A stretch of 64,000 nucleotides of DNA from Marinilabilia salmonicolor JCM 21150 (GCF_000259075.1 NZ_AJKI01000002.1:1-64000); one strand, 5' to 3'; shown: positions 16,778 through 26,157, counted from the first letter of the stretch. A program made the numbers and translations. The notes: a model not told the origin generated them from the sequence alone.

Positions 16778-18445
16778 ATGAGATTAAAGTATTTACTGTT
16801 TTTGTCTGCCATCATCACGACTCTGTTATTTGCAGGGTGCGAAGACGACGAAGTTGACCCCAGAGATGATGAAAACGGGACTGAGCCGGAAACCGAATGG
16901 TCCATTCCGACGTATTCCGATGACTATTCAGCGATAGCATCATGGGCGAACCGGAGTGAGTGGAATCTGGCCAATGTTCACGACCCGTCTGTTGCCTACT
17001 ATAATGGATATTATTACATGTACGGAACTGATGCCTCATATGGCAATGAACATGAAGGTCATGGACATTTTCAGGGAAAACGTTCCAAAGACCTGGTAAA
17101 CTGGCAATGGGTAGGCGGACCATTCTATGACCCCCCTTCCTGGATAGCCGATTCGCTCAATTCTATACGGGCAGGAATGGGTCTGGATGCCATTCCCGAA
17201 GAGGACATACAATATGGTTACTGGGCTCCGGTAGTGCGCCGGGTAAACGTAGGCGGTCAGGAAAAACTGCGAATGTACTACAGCATAGTTATCCATAATT
17301 ACATTAAAACCGGAAATCCCACAACATCCGCCTTCGATGGAAGCTGGACAGAACGGGCCTTTATCGGAATGTGCGAATCGACCGACCCGGCCGGAGCAGT
17401 ATGGGAAGACAAAGGCTATATAACCACCTCATCATCAGATCGGGGTCTGGACTACAGTCGCGCCAGCACAAATGACTGGAGTGCCTATTTTTACTACAAC
17501 GCTATTGATCCAACGTACATTGTATCCCCCGAAGGGAAACATTACCTGATACATGGCTCCTGGCACAGTGGATTTGCGCTTCTGGAAGTAGATGCAACCA
17601 CAGGTAAGCCGGTCAACACTCTCGGAGAACCCTATGCCGACAGTGCAAGTGAACTGACAGCCCGATATGGAAAAAGAATTGGTACACGCACAGCTTCATC
17701 ACGCTGGCAGGCCAGCGAAGCACCCGAAATTATCTATAAGGATGGTTACTACTATTTGTTTATGGCCTACGATGGTCTTGATGTTCCATACAACACAAGG
17801 GTAGTCAGAAGTGAAAACATTGAAGGGCCTTATTTTGACATCAGAGGACATAATTTCACCGAAGGAGAAGGAGATTCCTACCCCATTGTTACCCACCCAT
17901 ACAAATTCAACCTAAGCAATGGATGGGTAGGCATATCACACTGCGCTGTTTTCCAAAAAGAAGATACAGATGAATGGTTCTACATGTCGCAAGGAAGATT
18001 GCCTAAAGATGTTCCGGGCATCCCTGCTTCCAACGCCCTCATGATGGGACATGTCCGCCAAATTGTATGGTGCCCTGCCTCAATTAGTGAACCTGACAAT
18101 TTATGGCCCATAGCACTACCACAGCGTTATGCCGCTGTACCCGACTACGGTACAATAACCAGGGATTCGCTGATTGGAAAATGGGAACACCTCAAACTTG
18201 AATACAAATACGCCCAACAGAATACAGCTTCATCACTCACCCTTAATGCCGATGGCACAATGTCCGGCACCCTCACAGGCAACTGGAGTTATAATGAAGA
18301 AAAAAAGCAACTCACACTGGGCAATGTCATTGTTTGTGTTGAACGTGAAGTAGATTGGGAAGCGACTCCAAGGCGTGTAACGATCGTTTATGCGGGAACA
18401 GAAAAAAACCTGAACGCTACCTATTGGGGTAAAAAGTCCAGGTAA
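16778..18445 (+). CDS. GH43-family glycoside hydrolase lipoprotein (arabinan endo-1,5-alpha-L-arabinanase-like)
   Basis: This 555-residue lipoprotein (lipobox FAGC, Cys21, followed by EDDE) is probably surface exposed. The five-bladed propeller motifs of GH43 are visible: VHDPSV with the presumed general base D69, AIDPTY with the pKa-modulating D244, and SEAPEI with the presumed general acid E314. The C-terminal 90 residues form a small beta domain after the propeller (LIGKWEHLKLEY, then SLTLNADGTMSG), as in extracellular endo-arabinanases. The substrate call is by family resemblance; other GH43 specificities are possible. It is the only enzyme gene in this locus. Confidence 0.85.
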   Translation: MRLKYLLFLSAIITTLLFAGCEDDEVDPRDDENGTEPETEWSIPTYSDDYSAIASWANRSEWNLANVHDPSVAYYNGYYYMYGTDASYGNEHEGHGHFQGKRSKDLVNWQWVGGPFYDPPSWIADSLNSIRAGMGLDAIPEEDIQYGYWAPVVRRVNVGGQEKLRMYYSIVIHNYIKTGNPTTSAFDGSWTERAFIGMCESTDPAGAVWEDKGYITTSSSDRGLDYSRASTNDWSAYFYYNAIDPTYIVSPEGKHYLIHGSWHSGFALLEVDATTGKPVNTLGEPYADSASELTARYGKRIGTRTASSRWQASEAPEIIYKDGYYYLFMAYDGLDVPYNTRVVRSENIEGPYFDIRGHNFTEGEGDSYPIVTHPYKFNLSNGWVGISHCAVFQKEDTDEWFYMSQGRLPKDVPGIPASNALMMGHVRQIVWCPASISEPDNLWPIALPQRYAAVPDYGTITRDSLIGKWEHLKLEYKYAQQNTASSLTLNADGTMSGTLTGNWSYNEEKKQLTLGNVIVCVEREVDWEATPRRVTIVYAGTEKNLNATYWGKKSR

Positions 18446-18476
18446 CTGTAGGTCTCAATAAAAACACAATAAAAAA

Positions 18477-18520
18477 GAGGGGGGTTGGTTTTCAACAGAT
18501 TCGAAAACCAACCCCCTCCT
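18477..18520. terminator. Bidirectional terminator between GH43 and mgtE genes
   Basis: A perfect 14-bp stem (18480-18493 with 18503-18516) around a 9-nt loop. The minus strand reads into a run of T (complement of the A-run at 18471-18476), while the plus side is followed by a T-rich TCCTTCTTT. The site serves two convergent genes. Confidence 0.85.
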
Positions 18521-18534
18521 TCTTTACTGTATTC

Positions 18535-19899
18535 CTACACCAGTATTTGATAAAAAAACGTCCCGATGGTAAGATAAATCCCCATACCGATAATATCGTT
18601 GAGCGTCGTAACAAACGGGCCGGTAGCAACAGCCGGGTCAATCTTAATCCTGTTCAGCAATAAAGGAACCAACGCTCCGAATACCGAGGCAAAAATAACT
18701 ACCGAGAACATAGCTCCTGAAACAGTCAGCGTAAGCGCATCAGGCGAACCAATAAGATAGTTGTAGGCAAATGCTAAAACAGAAAGCACAGTTGCATTCA
18801 AAAAGGCAACGCTGAATTCTTTAAAGAGTCGCCGAAAAGGTGAATCTAAACCCATAGTTCCTGCAGCAATGGATTGCACCACGATGGCCGACGACTGAAT
18901 ACCTACGTTACCCCCCATTGCTGCAATAAGAGGCATAAAAAAGGCGAGCTGCGGGTAAATATCCAACACTCCTTCGAAACTACCAACCACTCTGGATCCA
19001 AACAATCCTCCAAGCAAACCAATGAGCAACCAGGGAACCCGCGCACGTGTAAGCAACCATACACTGTCTGATGATTCCACATCGCCCGTAATACCGGAAG
19101 CTAACGCATAATCCTTCTCAGCTTCTTCACGCATCACATCCATCACATCATCCACAGTGATTCGTCCAACCAGGCGACCCACCGGATCGACTACCGGCAA
19201 CGCCACCAGGTCATATTTGGTCATAATGTTACTGACCTCTTCCGAAGTTGCATCTACCCCAACAGAGATAACGTCTGAATAGTAAATATCTTTCACATGC
19301 TTGTCCACAGGACTGAGCAGCATTTTCTTAAGAGAGAGCGTTCCTTTGAGCACCCCGTTATTGTCAACCACATAAACATAATAGACCTCATCCACATTCA
19401 CAGCCTGTTGCCGCATACTACGCAAACAAGTGGGAATAGACCAGTTCTCTTTGACCTTGATAAGCTCTTTGGCCATCAGACCACCCGCTGAATCTTCGTC
19501 ATAGTTCAGCAGATCAACGATATCACCGGCCACATTGACGTCCTCAATGTATGAAAGGACCTCCTGCTGTCTTTCGGTATCAAACTCGGAAATAACGTCG
19601 GCGGCATCATCAGAATCCATCTTATCGATGAATCTCCTGGCAATCACCTCACTTGGCAACGCTTTAAGGAACTTCAGACGATCATTTTCGTCCAGTTCAA
19701 TAATCATATCCGCTGCCTTGTCGTCGTCGAGCAGGAAATAGATATATTTTGCCTCATCAATGTTGAGCTCCTCATAGAGTTCAGCAATGTCGGCGGGGTG
19801 TAACTCTTCCAGAATGCGGGACACCGATTCATTGTCCTGATTTTCAATCAGCAACTTCAGTTCATCCACAAACTCTCTGGTCAGTTCAAAATTGGCCAT
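18535..19899 (-). CDS. mgtE: Magnesium transporter MgtE
   Basis: This 454-residue protein has the full MgtE layout. An N-terminal acidic helical domain (HPADIAELYEEL) comes first, then two CBS domains (about 140-260; YVVDNNGVLKG, LPVVDPVGRLVGRITVDD), and five C-terminal membrane helices with the pore signature MPLIAAMGGNVGIQSSAIVVQ. It mediates gated Mg2+ uptake across the inner membrane. It lies 33 bp downstream of rsmA on the same strand and is probably co-transcribed, a pairing common in Bacteroidota. Confidence 0.95.
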   Translation of the reverse strand: MANFELTREFVDELKLLIENQDNESVSRILEELHPADIAELYEELNIDEAKYIYFLLDDDKAADMIIELDENDRLKFLKALPSEVIARRFIDKMDSDDAADVISEFDTERQQEVLSYIEDVNVAGDIVDLLNYDEDSAGGLMAKELIKVKENWSIPTCLRSMRQQAVNVDEVYYVYVVDNNGVLKGTLSLKKMLLSPVDKHVKDIYYSDVISVGVDATSEEVSNIMTKYDLVALPVVDPVGRLVGRITVDDVMDVMREEAEKDYALASGITGDVESSDSVWLLTRARVPWLLIGLLGGLFGSRVVGSFEGVLDIYPQLAFFMPLIAAMGGNVGIQSSAIVVQSIAAGTMGLDSPFRRLFKEFSVAFLNATVLSVLAFAYNYLIGSPDALTLTVSGAMFSVVIFASVFGALVPLLLNRIKIDPAVATGPFVTTLNDIIGMGIYLTIGTFFYQILV

Positions 19900-19932
19900 A
19901 CCCCTTAATTTTTTTGAAGTTCTACATTACAT

Positions 19933-20709
19933 CTACAGCGATGCAGCCACAATATTCGTTAGTTCAACGAATTCTTCAACGCCCAACTGCTCAGGTCTTT
20001 TCTGCAATAAAGCCTGCGTATGAGGCTCAGACGCATCGATACCAAAAGTTTTCAGGCTGTTTCGAAGGGTCTTTCGTCGCTGGTTAAAAGCAGTTTTCAC
20101 CACTTTTAAAAACAGTTTTTCATCGCAACCAATATCAGTAACATCATTCCGTGTAAAACGAATTACAGCTGATTTCACTTTAGGTGGCGGATTAAAAACA
20201 TGTTCATCAACGGTAAACAGATATTCAGGATGATACCAGGCCTGCATCAGGACACTAAGAATGCCATAATCTTTATTTCCCGGCCCGGAGGTAAGTCTTT
20301 TCCCGACTTCCCGCTGAACCATCCCCGTTATGTACTTAACCTGATTGCGATGTTCCAGCACTTTAAAAAAGATCTGACTGGAAATGTTGTAAGGAAAGTT
20401 TCCAATAATCGAAAATTTACCAGAAAAATATTCCGATAAATCCATTTTCAGAAAATCAGCAGAAATTATTTTTGAAGAAAGAGCGGGATAATGAACATTC
20501 AGATAATCCACCGATTCAGTATCGAGCTCTACCAACGAAAGATCTATGTCAGGAATTTTTGAAAGATGCTCGGTAAGCACACCCATTCCGGGCCCGATTT
20601 CCAACACCTTAAAAGGCGGGACGGGCAACGACTCCACAATCCGCATGGCAATATGCTGATCGTTGAGAAAATGCTGGCCTAAATATTTTTTGGGTTTGAC
20701 TCTCCTCAT
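19933..20709 (-). CDS. rsmA: 16S rRNA (adenine(1518)-N6/adenine(1519)-N6)-dimethyltransferase
   Basis: I chose the ATG at 20709 (MRRVKPKKYLGQHFLND), giving 258 residues. A longer open frame to 20799 adds 30 residues before the conserved start KKYLGQHFL. The SAM-binding motif VLEIGPGMGVLT and the catalytic motif NFPYNISS are intact. The enzyme dimethylates two adenines in helix 45 of 16S rRNA during small-subunit maturation. It is upstream of mgtE in the same orientation. Confidence 0.95.
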   Translation of the reverse strand: MRRVKPKKYLGQHFLNDQHIAMRIVESLPVPPFKVLEIGPGMGVLTEHLSKIPDIDLSLVELDTESVDYLNVHYPALSSKIISADFLKMDLSEYFSGKFSIIGNFPYNISSQIFFKVLEHRNQVKYITGMVQREVGKRLTSGPGNKDYGILSVLMQAWYHPEYLFTVDEHVFNPPPKVKSAVIRFTRNDVTDIGCDEKLFLKVVKTAFNQRRKTLRNSLKTFGIDASEPHTQALLQKRPEQLGVEEFVELTNIVAASL

Positions 20710-21221
20710 CTTCCATGGTAACAAACAACTTTGATAAAAACAAAACTTTTGGCTAAAAGTGCCGTATTTTGTAAAATTGTAAATTGTTTTACGTGGCAAA
20801 GGTAAAATTTTTATGCAGGAGACGATTATTGACCACCATTTATTTTATGTAGTGTTTTTTTGATAAGTCTGTTTTTTACATTTTGACAACCTCAATTACA
20901 CTTTTCCTTCTCCCTCATAACCAGTGCCTTGCATCGGCGAACAATTCTGTAACACCCAGACAAAGAGAAAACAAGCATGGAACTTTAATCACTCCCTCGG
21001 CTATGCCGCTTTGTTTACAAAGAAACTTGTCACTTCTTATTCTGAGCCATCAGGAAAAGTGGAAGATATTCGGATTGCTGGTTCCATCCATCTTTAATGA
21101 GTTAATATCTTACGGATGAAACAAGCATGAAGCTTTGATTTCTCAAAATTGTCACAAATGAGTATGTATAAAAAAAATCGAGAATTCCATCAGGCCAATA
21201 ACTTAAACCAATTTTATACTG
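20710..21221. other. 512-bp intergenic region with a decayed dispersed repeat
   Basis: No convincing gene is present. A short open frame at 20883-21119 lacks protein-like features. ACGGATGAAACAAGCATGA (21112-21130) matches the edge of the dispersed AT-hairpin repeat at 17 of 19 positions. It is preceded by GGTTCCAT and TTTAATGAGTT, which also occur in that order in the repeat. A second edge-like motif, AAACAAGCATGGAACTTT, lies near 20970. This looks like a decayed third copy in the opposite orientation. Confidence 0.4.
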
Positions 21222-22202
21222 ATGAATAAATCCATACAAAAAGGACTGCGTATCCTTCTGTTTTTATCGATAGGAATTATAATTATCTGGTGGCTTTACA
21301 GGGATATAAATCCTGATGAACTACTTAGAATCATGAAACACGACGTGGGGTACGGGTGGATTGTTCTTTCTCTGATATTGGGTTTATTAAGTCACATCAG
21401 CCGAACCATTCGGTGGCAAATGCTCATAGAACCGGTGGACAAACGTCCGGGAGTTATCAACACTTTTCTGGCTGTCATGATCGGATATCTGGCCAACCTG
21501 GCCATCCCCCGAATGGGCGAAATTTCCCGATGTGGTGTTCTCAGCAAATACGAAAAGGTCTCTTTTTCACGACTGGTTGGCACCGTGGTCACAGAGCGTG
21601 TTCTGGATCTCATCATGCTGTTGCTTGCCCTGGCACTTATGATTTCCGTGCAGTATAATGTTTTTGTCGATTTTGTAAATAACAAGATGGATATATCAGG
21701 AATCGTCAATTTTTTCTCCTCCTGGTGGTTCGGTCTGATTGTTCTTTTTGCCGCAGGATCGATCATTGTTTTCAGACAAAACATCCTCAACAGCCAGATG
21801 TATTTTAAGCTGAAAGGATTGTGGCTGAAATTCAAAGAGGGTCTTTTCTCCTATAAAAATGTGAAAAACAAACCACTCTTTTTTATCCACACGCTGCTGA
21901 TTTTTGTGCTTTACTTCCTGATGATTTACGTTTGCTTCTTTGGGTTTCCTTTTACCCGGGATCTGGGCCCCGGCGCAGGGCTGGCCGTTTTTGTACTGGG
22001 AAGTTTCGGGATGGTTGCTCCGGTGCAGGGAGGCATAGGCCCCTATCATTTCATGGTCATCTCCACATTGCTCTTTTTTGGCGTAGGCGCACCACAAGCA
22101 GCAGCTTTTGCATTACTGGTACATGGCTCGCTCAACGGCATGATCATCATAACCGGACTTTTATCACTGGTAGCCATCCCCCTGGTCAACAAAAACGAGT
22201 AA
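21222..22202 (+). CDS. Flippase-like (lysylphosphatidylglycerol synthetase N-terminal/UPF0104) membrane protein, first of pair
   Basis: This 326-residue protein has about eight hydrophobic segments. It carries family signatures SHISRTIRWQMLI, the conserved IGYLANLAIPRMGEISRC (R and E in the second loop) and GPYHFMVISTLLFFGV near the C-terminus. The family includes the membrane half of MprF and YbhN-type proteins, implicated in lipid flipping or envelope lipid traffic. The soluble aminoacyl-transfer domain of MprF is absent. Its stop is 2 bp before the next gene, a second family member. Confidence 0.82.
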   Translation: MNKSIQKGLRILLFLSIGIIIIWWLYRDINPDELLRIMKHDVGYGWIVLSLILGLLSHISRTIRWQMLIEPVDKRPGVINTFLAVMIGYLANLAIPRMGEISRCGVLSKYEKVSFSRLVGTVVTERVLDLIMLLLALALMISVQYNVFVDFVNNKMDISGIVNFFSSWWFGLIVLFAAGSIIVFRQNILNSQMYFKLKGLWLKFKEGLFSYKNVKNKPLFFIHTLLIFVLYFLMIYVCFFGFPFTRDLGPGAGLAVFVLGSFGMVAPVQGGIGPYHFMVISTLLFFGVGAPQAAAFALLVHGSLNGMIIITGLLSLVAIPLVNKNE

Positions 22203-22204
22203 CC

Positions 22205-23197
22205 ATGATTTCCGGGAAAATAAATATCAAGCGGATACTGATGTTAATATCAGCTGTTGCCCTGATCTGGGTAGGCTATAAACTCTGGACATTCGGCGAG
22301 TGGAGCGCATTTCTCGATTACCTGCATACGAACCGTCATCACCTTCCCGCCCTTCTATCCATCCAACTTTTGCTAATGACTCTGAATCTGGCGTTGGAAA
22401 CACGTAAATGGCAAATTTTGGTTCGTCCGGTACAATCCATAACACTCAAAGAAGCATTCTTTCAGGTAGTCAAAGGTATTCAGCTGGGCATGATGACACC
22501 TGCACGCACAGGAGATTCCATTGGCAAAGCGATATTTTACCCTTCGGGCAAAAAAAGCAAAGTAGTTGTTTTGTCTCTATTAGGAAGCATTATTCAAAAT
22601 CTCGTTATTCTTCTTGCCACCCTCTGGGCGTTGGTATGGACCACCCAATATACCGACGGCCCGGTTTCTCTTTTTATCACCGCAGCGACTCACACCACCA
22701 CTGTTTCAACAATCCTGCTGATTGTCGCCACGGGCTTAACGCTTTGGCTGATTATCAGAAAGACGAGATTTTTCAGGAAGTATCTGAGTTTAACGAAAAA
22801 AAGATTAACCATTCTAAAACAAACCAGATGTAGCACCATCGGACACATCTTTTTTCTTACTGCAGTCAGATATTCCATTTTCTCTCTGCAATTCCTCATT
22901 TTATTACATTTCTTCGGTCTTTCAGATATCCGTGGCGGATTATACGCCATTTTTATTTTCTACGGGGCCCTGTCGTTTCTCCCCTCAGCGGGAGCAGGTG
23001 ACCTGAGTATTCGCGCCACACTGGCGATTATTGTTCTGGGGGGCACCAATATTGCGGAACCCGGTATTGTAATGTCCTCACTGACTTTATGGTTCTTCAA
23101 CCTTGCCATTCCCTCATTAATACCTGTCTTTGACATTATATTTAAACCATCTGTGCCAAAGAAAGTAATCTTTCGACCATCAGGGAAGAGTAACTGA
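22205..23197 (+). CDS. Flippase-like membrane protein, second of pair
   Basis: This 330-residue product starts from the ATG at 22205. The open frame extends upstream to 21932, but that part overlaps the preceding gene in another frame. It has seven or eight membrane segments. Its motifs are weaker than the neighbour's (LALETRKWQILV, GIQLGMMTPARTGDSIGKAIFY, LPSAGAGDLSIRATLAIIV), but they align with the same UPF0104/YbhN layout. The two genes are 2 bp apart, so they may form a heteromeric or redundant pair. Function inferred from family only. Confidence 0.72.
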   Translation: MISGKINIKRILMLISAVALIWVGYKLWTFGEWSAFLDYLHTNRHHLPALLSIQLLLMTLNLALETRKWQILVRPVQSITLKEAFFQVVKGIQLGMMTPARTGDSIGKAIFYPSGKKSKVVVLSLLGSIIQNLVILLATLWALVWTTQYTDGPVSLFITAATHTTTVSTILLIVATGLTLWLIIRKTRFFRKYLSLTKKRLTILKQTRCSTIGHIFFLTAVRYSIFSLQFLILLHFFGLSDIRGGLYAIFIFYGALSFLPSAGAGDLSIRATLAIIVLGGTNIAEPGIVMSSLTLWFFNLAIPSLIPVFDIIFKPSVPKKVIFRPSGKSN

Positions 23198-23301
23198 AAA
23201 GCAAAGATCCACATGGCTTCATTCCATAATTCGGATTGATGAAACAGTCCGGTTTTTTTAGCCCGTTCCTTCCAAAGACTAATATTCTCAAAACAATTTT
23301 C

Positions 23302-23309
23302 TATATTTG
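23302..23309 (+). promoter_or_regulatory. -7 box upstream of the DUF151 gene
   Basis: TATATTTG at 23302-23309 fits the Bacteroidota -7 consensus. Transcription would begin near 23316, which rules out the earlier in-frame start at 23307 and supports the ATG at 23430. Confidence 0.45.
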
Positions 23310-23429
23310 TTTACTATCCGGATGACGTATCAGGAGCAACAGCCTTTTTCCGGCTTTATTCAAAGATGTATCAGCAAAACAACGAGATATAACGATGAAT
23401 TAACCGGGAAGTATGAAATCAGAATATTT

Positions 23430-24032
23430 ATGGATAAAACAAAAATCAAACTAAACATATTAGGGCTTTCCTACTCACAAACGCAATCAGGAGCCTACGC
23501 TTTGGTGTTGGCAGAAGAAGAAGGCGAACGAAGAATTCCCATCATCATAGGAGCTGTTGAGGCTCAATCCATTGCTATCAAACTTGAAGGGCTGGAGCCT
23601 CCCCGACCACTTACACACGATTTGTTTCTAAATTTTGCCCGTGCTTTTAAGGTTGACATTCTTGAAGTGGTCATCTACAAACTGGAAGAGGGTATTTTCT
23701 ATTCAGAACTGGTTTGTCTCTACAATGACGAAATTGTACGCATTGATTCCCGAACCTCAGATGCCGTATCTCTGGCTCTCAGGTTTAACTGCCCCATCTT
23801 CACCTACGAAGAGATCATGCAAAAAGCAGGAATAGTACTGGACTTTGGCGATCAGGAAGAAGCAAACCCCACATCTGATAAAGAGCAAAAAGCCCCCCGA
23901 CAGAAATCCTCCAATCCACTAAAAGATAAAACAGTAGAAGAACTCAACAGCTTGCTAAACGAAGCCATAGAGCATGAAAACTATGAAAAGGCCTCCGAGA
24001 TTCGTGATGAAATACAACGGCGCGAGAAATAG
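23430..24032 (+). CDS. Bifunctional nuclease-family (DUF151) protein with C-terminal UVR motif
   Basis: This 200-residue product starts from the ATG at 23430 (MDKTKIKLNILGLSYSQTQ). The DUF151 core spans about 1-130 and includes RRIPIIIGAVEAQSIAIKLEG and RIDSRTSDAVSLALR, the conserved acidic and serine positions of the family. After a basic linker, residues about 160-198 form a UvrB/UvrC-like helical motif (LNEAIEHENYEKASEIRDEI). DUF151 members have been described as nucleases, mainly in plants. The bacterial role is not settled. Confidence 0.85.
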   Translation: MDKTKIKLNILGLSYSQTQSGAYALVLAEEEGERRIPIIIGAVEAQSIAIKLEGLEPPRPLTHDLFLNFARAFKVDILEVVIYKLEEGIFYSELVCLYNDEIVRIDSRTSDAVSLALRFNCPIFTYEEIMQKAGIVLDFGDQEEANPTSDKEQKAPRQKSSNPLKDKTVEELNSLLNEAIEHENYEKASEIRDEIQRREK

Positions 24033-24059
24033 TTTTTTTTAATCAGCAGAAAATATTCA

Positions 24060-24081
24060 CAGGCCTTAACCGGCCTGTTTT
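24060..24081 (+). terminator. Short terminator after the DUF151 gene
   Basis: CAGGCC (24060-24065) pairs with GGCCTG (24072-24077) across TTAACC and is followed by TTTT. It is a small but plausible intrinsic terminator. Confidence 0.5.
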
Positions 24082-24190
24082 ACTAAGATAAAACCCCAAT
24101 TACCTGAAACAACCGGACCGTTAAGCCAAACCTAAATCCCGGTTACCAGGACAACACATACATAACCAAATAAAAAAGACACCAAACGAA

Positions 24191-25552
24191 ATGAAGAAAA
24201 CTATTCTGAGGTTTTTGCCTGTCATTATACTGCTTTTTGCTTCGCCGGCAGTATTAATGGCCAATAATAATCCGGTGGTAGCCACCGGAGGAGGCTTTGG
24301 CATAGAAAGCCTTTTCAGAGGGATGCTGGGAATGGCATTCATCATGTTTATTGCCTGGGTATTCAGCACCAACCGTAAAGCCATATCATGGCGTGTCGTG
24401 GGCACCGGACTAATCATCCAGCTGATTCTGGCCCTGGCTATTCTTTATGTACCCTTTGTGCAATCGATATTCGATGTTTTAGGAAAAATATTTGTAAAAA
24501 TTCTTGGTTTCTCTGATGCCGGAGCAAAGTTCCTTTTCAAAAGTCTGGTAAGCGGAGAAATAGAACAACCCTTACTCAATTTTGCCATTACCATTCTGCC
24601 AACCATCATCTTTTTCTCAGGTCTCACCAGTATCCTGTTCTATTTTGGCATCATTCAGCGAATCGTTTTCTGGCTGGCCAAAGGAATGACCAAACTACTT
24701 AAAATCTCAGGAGCAGAAAGTCTTTCAGTTGCAGGCAATATCTTCCTGGGACAAACTGAAAGCCCCTTGATGATAAAGGCTTACCTGGAAAAGATGAATC
24801 GTTCGGAAATAATGTTGGTTATGTCGGGCGGTATGGCAACGCTGGCAGGCGGAGTTCTGGCCGTTTACATCAAGGTGCTGGGCGGAGGAGACCCGGTACA
24901 GGAACTTATTTATGCCAAACACCTGTTGGCCGCATCCATTATGGCAGCCCCGGGAGTGATCATCATATCCAAAATGCTGGTTCCCCAAACCGAAAAGATC
25001 AGTAAAGAAGTAGAAGTTCCCAAAGACAAAATCGGTAAAAACGTTTTGGATGCTATCTCTAACGGAACCACCGAAGGCATCAAACTGGCAGTAAATGTTG
25101 CAGGAATGCTGCTGGTCTTCATTGCCCTCATTGCCATGATGAATTTTATTTTATTGAAAATCGGAGACTGGACTACCATTAACAATGTAATTGCCGCTGC
25201 GACCGACGGACAATACAGTGGTTTGTCACTCGAATTCATTCTGGGATACATCTTTGCTCCTTTGATGTGGGTGCTGGGAGAAAAGCTCATCATGACGGAG
25301 TTTATCGGATATGTAAGTTTGGGAGAACTTAAAGATGCAGGCGCTTTCATGCACGAAAAATCAGTAATCATGGCTACCTATGTACTTTGTGGCTTTGCCA
25401 ACTTTGCTTCCATAGGCATTCAGATCGGTGGAATCGGAGCGCTGGCACCGGGCAAGCGGGTACTGCTTTCACAACTGGGAGTTCGGGCCCTGCTGGCCGG
25501 GACTCTGGCATCGTTACTCTCCGCGACAGTGGTGGGAATGATTTTGGGATAA
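24191..25552 (+). CDS. Concentrative nucleoside transporter (CNT/NupC family)
   Basis: This 453-residue inner-membrane transporter imports nucleosides with Na+ or H+. The two CNT signatures are clear: GNIFLGQTESPLMI near residue 180 and CGFANFASIGIQIGGIG near 405. The N-terminus looks like a cleavable signal peptide (LPVIILLFASPAVLMANN) ahead of the first core helix. This is often seen in Bacteroidota CNT proteins but not in E. coli NupC. It is monocistronic and ends before a strong bidirectional terminator. Confidence 0.93.
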   Translation: MKKTILRFLPVIILLFASPAVLMANNNPVVATGGGFGIESLFRGMLGMAFIMFIAWVFSTNRKAISWRVVGTGLIIQLILALAILYVPFVQSIFDVLGKIFVKILGFSDAGAKFLFKSLVSGEIEQPLLNFAITILPTIIFFSGLTSILFYFGIIQRIVFWLAKGMTKLLKISGAESLSVAGNIFLGQTESPLMIKAYLEKMNRSEIMLVMSGGMATLAGGVLAVYIKVLGGGDPVQELIYAKHLLAASIMAAPGVIIISKMLVPQTEKISKEVEVPKDKIGKNVLDAISNGTTEGIKLAVNVAGMLLVFIALIAMMNFILLKIGDWTTINNVIAAATDGQYSGLSLEFILGYIFAPLMWVLGEKLIMTEFIGYVSLGELKDAGAFMHEKSVIMATYVLCGFANFASIGIQIGGIGALAPGKRVLLSQLGVRALLAGTLASLLSATVVGMILG

Positions 25553-25601
25553 ATCGAAAACAAAAAATTTGTCGGCCATATAACCGCAAAAACAAAAAAA
25601 A

Positions 25602-25630
25602 CGGGTCGGTTCACAAAATGAACCGACCCG
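25602..25630. terminator. Bidirectional terminator between the CNT gene and trxA
   Basis: A perfect 12-bp stem (25602-25613 with 25619-25630) with loop CAAAA. An A-run at 25593-25601 gives eight T on the minus strand, terminating trxA. The plus side has only CTCTGTTT. Confidence 0.85.
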
Positions 25631-25654
25631 CTCTGTTTAATAAAACCTTTAATA

Positions 25655-25972
25655 CTATAGAATTGCGTCAAGCTTTGAAGCGAGTGCAGCTTTAGGCACA
25701 GCACCTACTTGTTTATCAACCACTTCACCGCCTTTAAAGAACAAAATGGTTGGAATATTTCTTATTCCAAACTTCACGGAAGTATCCGGATTTGAATCCA
25801 CATCCATCTTTGCCAGTACCGCTTTATCCTTGTACTCTTCGGCCAGCTCGGCAACAATAGGAGCCACCATTCGGCAGGGACCACACCACTCTGCCCAAAA
25901 ATCCACCAACACAGGCTTGTCTGATTTCAATACCACTTCTTCAAAATTGGCATCTGTTACTTCAACAGTCAT
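25655..25972 (-). CDS. trxA: Thioredoxin
   Basis: This 105-residue cytoplasmic thioredoxin has the redox motif WCGPC within VDFWAEWCGPCRMVAPI, the conserved cis-proline region NIPTILFFKGGE and the usual length. It reduces protein disulfides and supplies electrons to ribonucleotide reductase and peroxiredoxins. It stands alone between dnaE and the terminator at 25602-25630. Confidence 0.97.
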   Translation of the reverse strand: MTVEVTDANFEEVVLKSDKPVLVDFWAEWCGPCRMVAPIVAELAEEYKDKAVLAKMDVDSNPDTSVKFGIRNIPTILFFKGGEVVDKQVGAVPKAALASKLDAIL

Positions 25973-26075
25973 AACTTATTCTTTTTTAATTATATCAATA
26001 AAATAAACTCACTCTAAAAGGGGATTCCCCCGTCAGAAAGCAACAAACTATTAACAGACATTTATTGCTCTTGTT

Positions 26076-26083
26076 CAAAGATA
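26076..26083 (-). promoter_or_regulatory. -7 box of trxA
   Basis: The minus strand reads TATCTTTG, a match to TAnnTTTG, about 104 nt upstream of the trxA start. No -33 TTTG is seen at the expected spacing. Confidence 0.4.
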
Positions 26084-26157
26084 AAACTTTTTTGGAAATC
26101 CTTTAGCGGGGAACCCCGACACAGGTTTACCCCGGGCGGCATCCTTCAGCCACAATA

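Noticed and set aside
21932-22204. N-terminal extension of the second flippase-like protein
   Set aside because: It lies inside the first flippase gene in a different frame; the ATG at 22205 gives a normal membrane-protein start.
25387-25704. Open frames on both strands around the CNT/trxA junction
   Set aside because: They overlap the CNT gene, the bidirectional terminator and trxA, and have no start context or family features.
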